From contig JAFGTA010000173.1 in NCBI GenBank assembly GCA_016934355.1, forward strand, positions 1 to 16,044: a DNA stretch of 16,044 bases, in the 5' to 3' direction. This document shows positions 14,011 through 16,044 of the stretch, piece by piece. Each line of letters begins with the position of its first letter. Positions within the stretch are counted from its first letter, which is position 1. The translations under genes were made by a program, and so were the position numbers. The notes beneath the pieces are model-generated. The model ran no database searches. It was not told the origin of the DNA and worked only from the letters and a program-made list of their open reading frames with translations. Source of the DNA: Candidatus Bathyarchaeota archaeon. Its GTDB lineage: Archaea; Thermoproteota; Bathyarchaeia; TCS64.

Positions 14011-14900
14011 AGCTTCCAGCCTTTTTCGACTAGGAAGGCTATGTTCTGCCTCTCGGGGACGCCCACCGCCCTCGCTACGGGCTCACACTTTGTCCTGAAA
14101 AGGTACATAAGCGGGCACGGAGCCGGTGTCTCTGTAAGCGTCTCCCAGTTAGCCATACCCTTAGCCAGTATCACGTCGGCTGAGTAGTAGCGGTCGAGGA
14201 ACCACTGTGGTGACTCGTCAAGTCGGACACCTATGGCGTCGGTGCCCGTGGTTATCACCTCGTCAGCCACCTTGGTCATCCCCACCGACTCGGCGTCCTC
14301 CATCAACGCGTCGTTGAGGCTCGGGCCCCCCTTGACCGCCACCGTGACGTTGGCGCCCAGCCTCCTCAGCTCCTCCACCACGAGGGTATCGAACGCTATC
14401 TCACCGGCGTTGTCTGTGAAGAAGAGGAGCCTCGTGCCGTCCTCGATTAACGCCTTGAGTTCGTCGGTGTCGTCAATATAGAAGCCCTCGTCGATAAGGG
14501 TCATGGCGGCGTCGATGTCGCTGTCATTACCTGGTACATCGTAGTCCACAACGTTGCCCAGGCAGCTTATGATGCACGCCGCCCGCAGCTTCTCACCGGG
14601 GGGCTGATCGTCGACGTGTTTCCGGAGTCCCGGAAGGAGCTCCAGTGCCCGTTCGTTTGCCTCCTTCTTCATATCCACGTAGGGGTCTCTGCAGCCGGTG
14701 ACGCGGGCGATTACCCTGCCCCTATCTGCGCCTATGACGCTGGGCACGGCGTCCGAGTTGAACGTGTCTCCCATAAGCCTGAGGAGTTCCTGCATGGCTT
14801 TCCGCTTGGTCTCCTCGTCGTCCGTGCTGAGGTTAATCATCTTGTAGCCTCTGTGGAGGAGGCAGTAACCGCACCGGGAGCCGACCTTCAATGCTATCAC
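14007..14900 (-). CDS. DUF89 family protein (ARMT1-like damage-control phosphatase)
   Basis: I start this at the GTG at 14900, giving 297 residues beginning MIALKVGSRCGYC. The frame is open further back to 15191, but the extra 97 residues lie antisense to the Tan1 gene and are not family-like, and a TATA-like box sits 24 nt upstream of 14900. DUF89 traits are an N-terminal CxxC (C10-C13), a helical first half, then the metal-site core FFTDNAGEIAFD (160-171), KGGPSLNDAL (190-199) and ILAKGMANWETL (244-255). The family hydrolyses phosphate from sugar phosphates or other damaged metabolites with a divalent metal (Co, Ni, Mn). The real substrate is unknown. It diverges from the Tan1-like gene and is convergent with TsaC. 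Confidence 0.87.
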   Translation of the reverse strand: MIALKVGSRCGYCLLHRGYKMINLSTDDEETKRKAMQELLRLMGDTFNSDAVPSVIGADRGRVIARVTGCRDPYVDMKKEANERALELLPGLRKHVDDQPPGEKLRAACIISCLGNVVDYDVPGNDSDIDAAMTLIDEGFYIDDTDELKALIEDGTRLLFFTDNAGEIAFDTLVVEELRRLGANVTVAVKGGPSLNDALMEDAESVGMTKVADEVITTGTDAIGVRLDESPQWFLDRYYSADVILAKGMANWETLTETPAPCPLMYLFRTKCEPVARAVGVPERQNIAFLVEKGWKL

Positions 14901-14919
14901 ACGGCTTCTGTATAGGCAG

Positions 14920-14928
14920 TATAAAAAA
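14920..14928. promoter_or_regulatory. Shared bidirectional TATA box between DUF89 and Tan1 genes
   Basis: TATAAAAAA is the plus-strand reading; the minus strand reads TTTTTTATA. Its centre is 28 nt before the ATG at 14952 and 24 nt before the GTG at 14900, so the same box fits leaderless transcription both ways in a 51-bp gap. A second TATA-like GTGTATATG lies nearer to 14952 (about 14938-14946) but is too close for a leaderless start. Confidence 0.55.
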
Positions 14929-14951
14929 CATGTCCACGTGTATATGGTGCG

Positions 14952-15488
14952 ATGAAGTACAACCTCCTTGCCACCACGGACCAGTTGAACCTCAGCCAAG
15001 CCTGCAGCGAGCTCTGGATGAACCTCAGGGCGGTCGGCGATGAGCGTCCCAAGGTCGACAGGTCTAGGGTGAAGGGCCTGGTCCTTGCGTACACCAACCT
15101 CGACCCCATCGAGGCTGTTCATCTGCTCAGGGAGCACATGAAGGCTGAACCGTCGAGGCATAAGGCGGTGTACAGGCTCATGCCCATACATACGTGGGTG
15201 GAGACCGACGTCGAGACCATAGTGGAGACTGTCCGCTCGCTGATCGGAAGGATCGGCGAGGAGGAGAGCTTCAGGATAACCCTTGAGAAGCGGAGGACCC
15301 AGTTGAGCAGCCTTGAGGTCATCGATCCTGTAGCGAAGGCCGTGGATAGGAGGGTTGATCTCGGTAACCCGGACTGGGTTGTGCTTATCGAGATACTGGG
15401 AACTGAGGCGGGGGTCTCCGTAATAAAGCCCAGTGACATGCTGAACGTGCAGAAGGAAAGGTATAGGCTATCTACGGAGGGGCAGTAG
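14952..15488 (+). CDS. THUMP domain protein, Tan1-like (tRNA N4-acetylcytidine partner)
   Basis: The 178 residues contain one THUMP domain (about 40-165), including the stretches KGLVLAYTNLDPIEAVHLL (41-59), RLMPIHTWVETDVETIVE (75-92), FRITLEKRRTQLSSLEVID (107-125) and VDLGNPDWVVLIEILG (135-150). This matches the archaeal Tan1 type. In eukaryotes Tan1 brings the acetyltransferase Kre33/NAT10 to tRNA-Ser and tRNA-Leu for ac4C12. The archaeal protein is presumed to bind tRNA, and acetyltransferase activity (TmcA/NAT10 type) would come from another protein, not encoded here. The ATG at 14952 lies 28 nt from a TATA box, so the transcript is probably leaderless. Its last 21 bases overlap the convergent Cgi121 gene. 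Confidence 0.85.
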   Translation: MKYNLLATTDQLNLSQACSELWMNLRAVGDERPKVDRSRVKGLVLAYTNLDPIEAVHLLREHMKAEPSRHKAVYRLMPIHTWVETDVETIVETVRSLIGRIGEEESFRITLEKRRTQLSSLEVIDPVAKAVDRRVDLGNPDWVVLIEILGTEAGVSVIKPSDMLNVQKERYRLSTEGQ

Positions 15489-16028
15489 GGCCCCCTTCTC
15501 GATGACGAGGCTGGTTAAGGCGTCGTAAGGGTTCCCCCCGACGGCCTCAAGCGCCTCGTCGCCTACCTCGAAGACTTTCTTCAACTTACTGAACTTATTT
15601 GGCGTCACAGCGAGCACCGAGTCGTCTACCACTCCTAGGCTCTCGACGATCAGCGAGGCGGTACCCTCCGCCACAGATTTATCCTCCGAGAAGACCAGCG
15701 CAGCCACCTCGTGTACGTCTGGGTTCAGTCCCATGAGGTCGAACGCCTTGGATATCTGGTCCTGGCACGAGGCGTAGAGCAGGGTCTCAACGTCCAGACT
15801 CTTGGAGACCGCCTCGCCGGTAGAAAGTGCGTTGTAGGCGTTCACAGCCGCGTGGAACAGGTGTCTCCAGCCGGCCACAATGCCTGCGTCGAAGAGCTGG
15901 AACGTCTCGTCGCCGGCGACTGCTCTCACAGCTTCAAGCGTCTCGCCCACGTCTTTCACGTGGACGCCTCGGGCGCCCGCCGCGGCGAGGTGCAATCCGG
16001 TGCCCGTGATCCCGCTGGAGGTTACCAT
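15468..16028 (-). CDS. KEOPS complex subunit Cgi121
   Basis: The 186 residues carry Cgi121 traits: the core strand FQLFDAGIVAGWRHLFHAA (43-61), then DVETLLYASCQDQISKAFDL (79-98), and the tail SLVIEKGALL (173-182). Cgi121 binds the 3' CCA end of tRNA and Bud32 in KEOPS, which makes t6A37. TsaC is encoded nearby. Start chosen at ATG 16028 with GGTGA 4 nt ahead. The frame continues open through the window edge (codons for S-N-G-E-K precede), so a longer protein cannot be excluded. From this ATG it is already longer than typical archaeal Cgi121 (about 150 residues). The end overlaps the Tan1 gene by 21 bases. Confidence 0.87.
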   Translation of the reverse strand: MVTSSGITGTGLHLAAAGARGVHVKDVGETLEAVRAVAGDETFQLFDAGIVAGWRHLFHAAVNAYNALSTGEAVSKSLDVETLLYASCQDQISKAFDLMGLNPDVHEVAALVFSEDKSVAEGTASLIVESLGVVDDSVLAVTPNKFSKLKKVFEVGDEALEAVGGNPYDALTSLVIEKGALLPLRR

Positions 16029-16032
16029 CTTT

Positions 16033-16037
16033 TCACC
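16033..16037 (-). promoter_or_regulatory. Ribosome binding site for Cgi121
   Basis: The minus strand reads GGTGA, 4 nt before the ATG at 16028. It is the same motif used by the LLM gene at 3629. It suggests that Cgi121 is internal in an operon whose upstream gene lies outside the window. Confidence 0.5.
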
Positions 16038-16044
16038 GTTTGAG

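Noticed and set aside
14901..15191. 97-residue N-terminal extension of the DUF89 protein
   Set aside because: It lies antisense to the Tan1 gene, adds non-family sequence ahead of the conserved CxxC segment, and the TATA box fits a start at 14900.

Overview
The window looks archaeal. It carries a tRNA gene with a short intron outside the anticodon loop, TATA boxes of archaeal type placed about 25-28 nt upstream of several start codons (leaderless style), the KEOPS subunit Cgi121, an archaeal Tan1-like THUMP protein and two F420/flavin luciferase-like oxidoreductases. Coding DNA is GC-rich and gene packing is tight: several convergent pairs abut or overlap at their stop codons. A lineage in or near Thermoproteota (for example Bathyarchaeia-like) fits the non-canonical tRNA intron and the leaderless promoters, but the window has no taxonomic marker that proves it.

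Left part (1-6981): a CAU-anticodon tRNA on the minus strand, a cysteine-synthase-family PLP enzyme (+), then a minus-strand pair of an M24 creatinase/prolidase-type metallopeptidase and a luciferase-like (LLM) oxidoreductase. A second LLM oxidoreductase diverges from this pair. Next come a minus-strand alanine racemase homologue and a DEAD-box RNA helicase. This is mainly amino-acid/peptide and redox metabolism plus RNA remodelling.

Middle part (7135-12292): a cell-surface block. It holds a membrane-anchored protein with a caspase-like His/Cys pair, a 1162-residue surface protein (signal peptide, beta-rich N-terminal region, DUF11-type and Cna-B/SdrD-type domains, C-terminal membrane tail), and, convergent to it, a membrane-anchored protein with a Pro/Glu-rich stalk.

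Right part (12293-16044): an AT-rich regulatory region with a near-perfect palindrome and a TATA box precedes a ZIP metal transporter. After it come four housekeeping genes: a TsaC/Sua5-type threonylcarbamoyl-AMP synthase, a DUF89 phosphatase-family protein, a THUMP/Tan1 protein and the KEOPS subunit Cgi121. TsaC and Cgi121 belong to the same tRNA t6A37 pathway and Tan1 to tRNA acetylcytidine formation, so this end is a small tRNA-modification neighbourhood. The DUF89 and Tan1 genes diverge from a 51-bp gap with one TATA-like box placed correctly for both.

I found no CRISPR array, transposase, phage gene or clear defence system. The least explained elements are the secreted caspase-like protein beside the large surface protein, the altered signature residues in the archaeal alanine racemase, the oddly built tRNA, and the operator-like palindrome before the ZIP gene.
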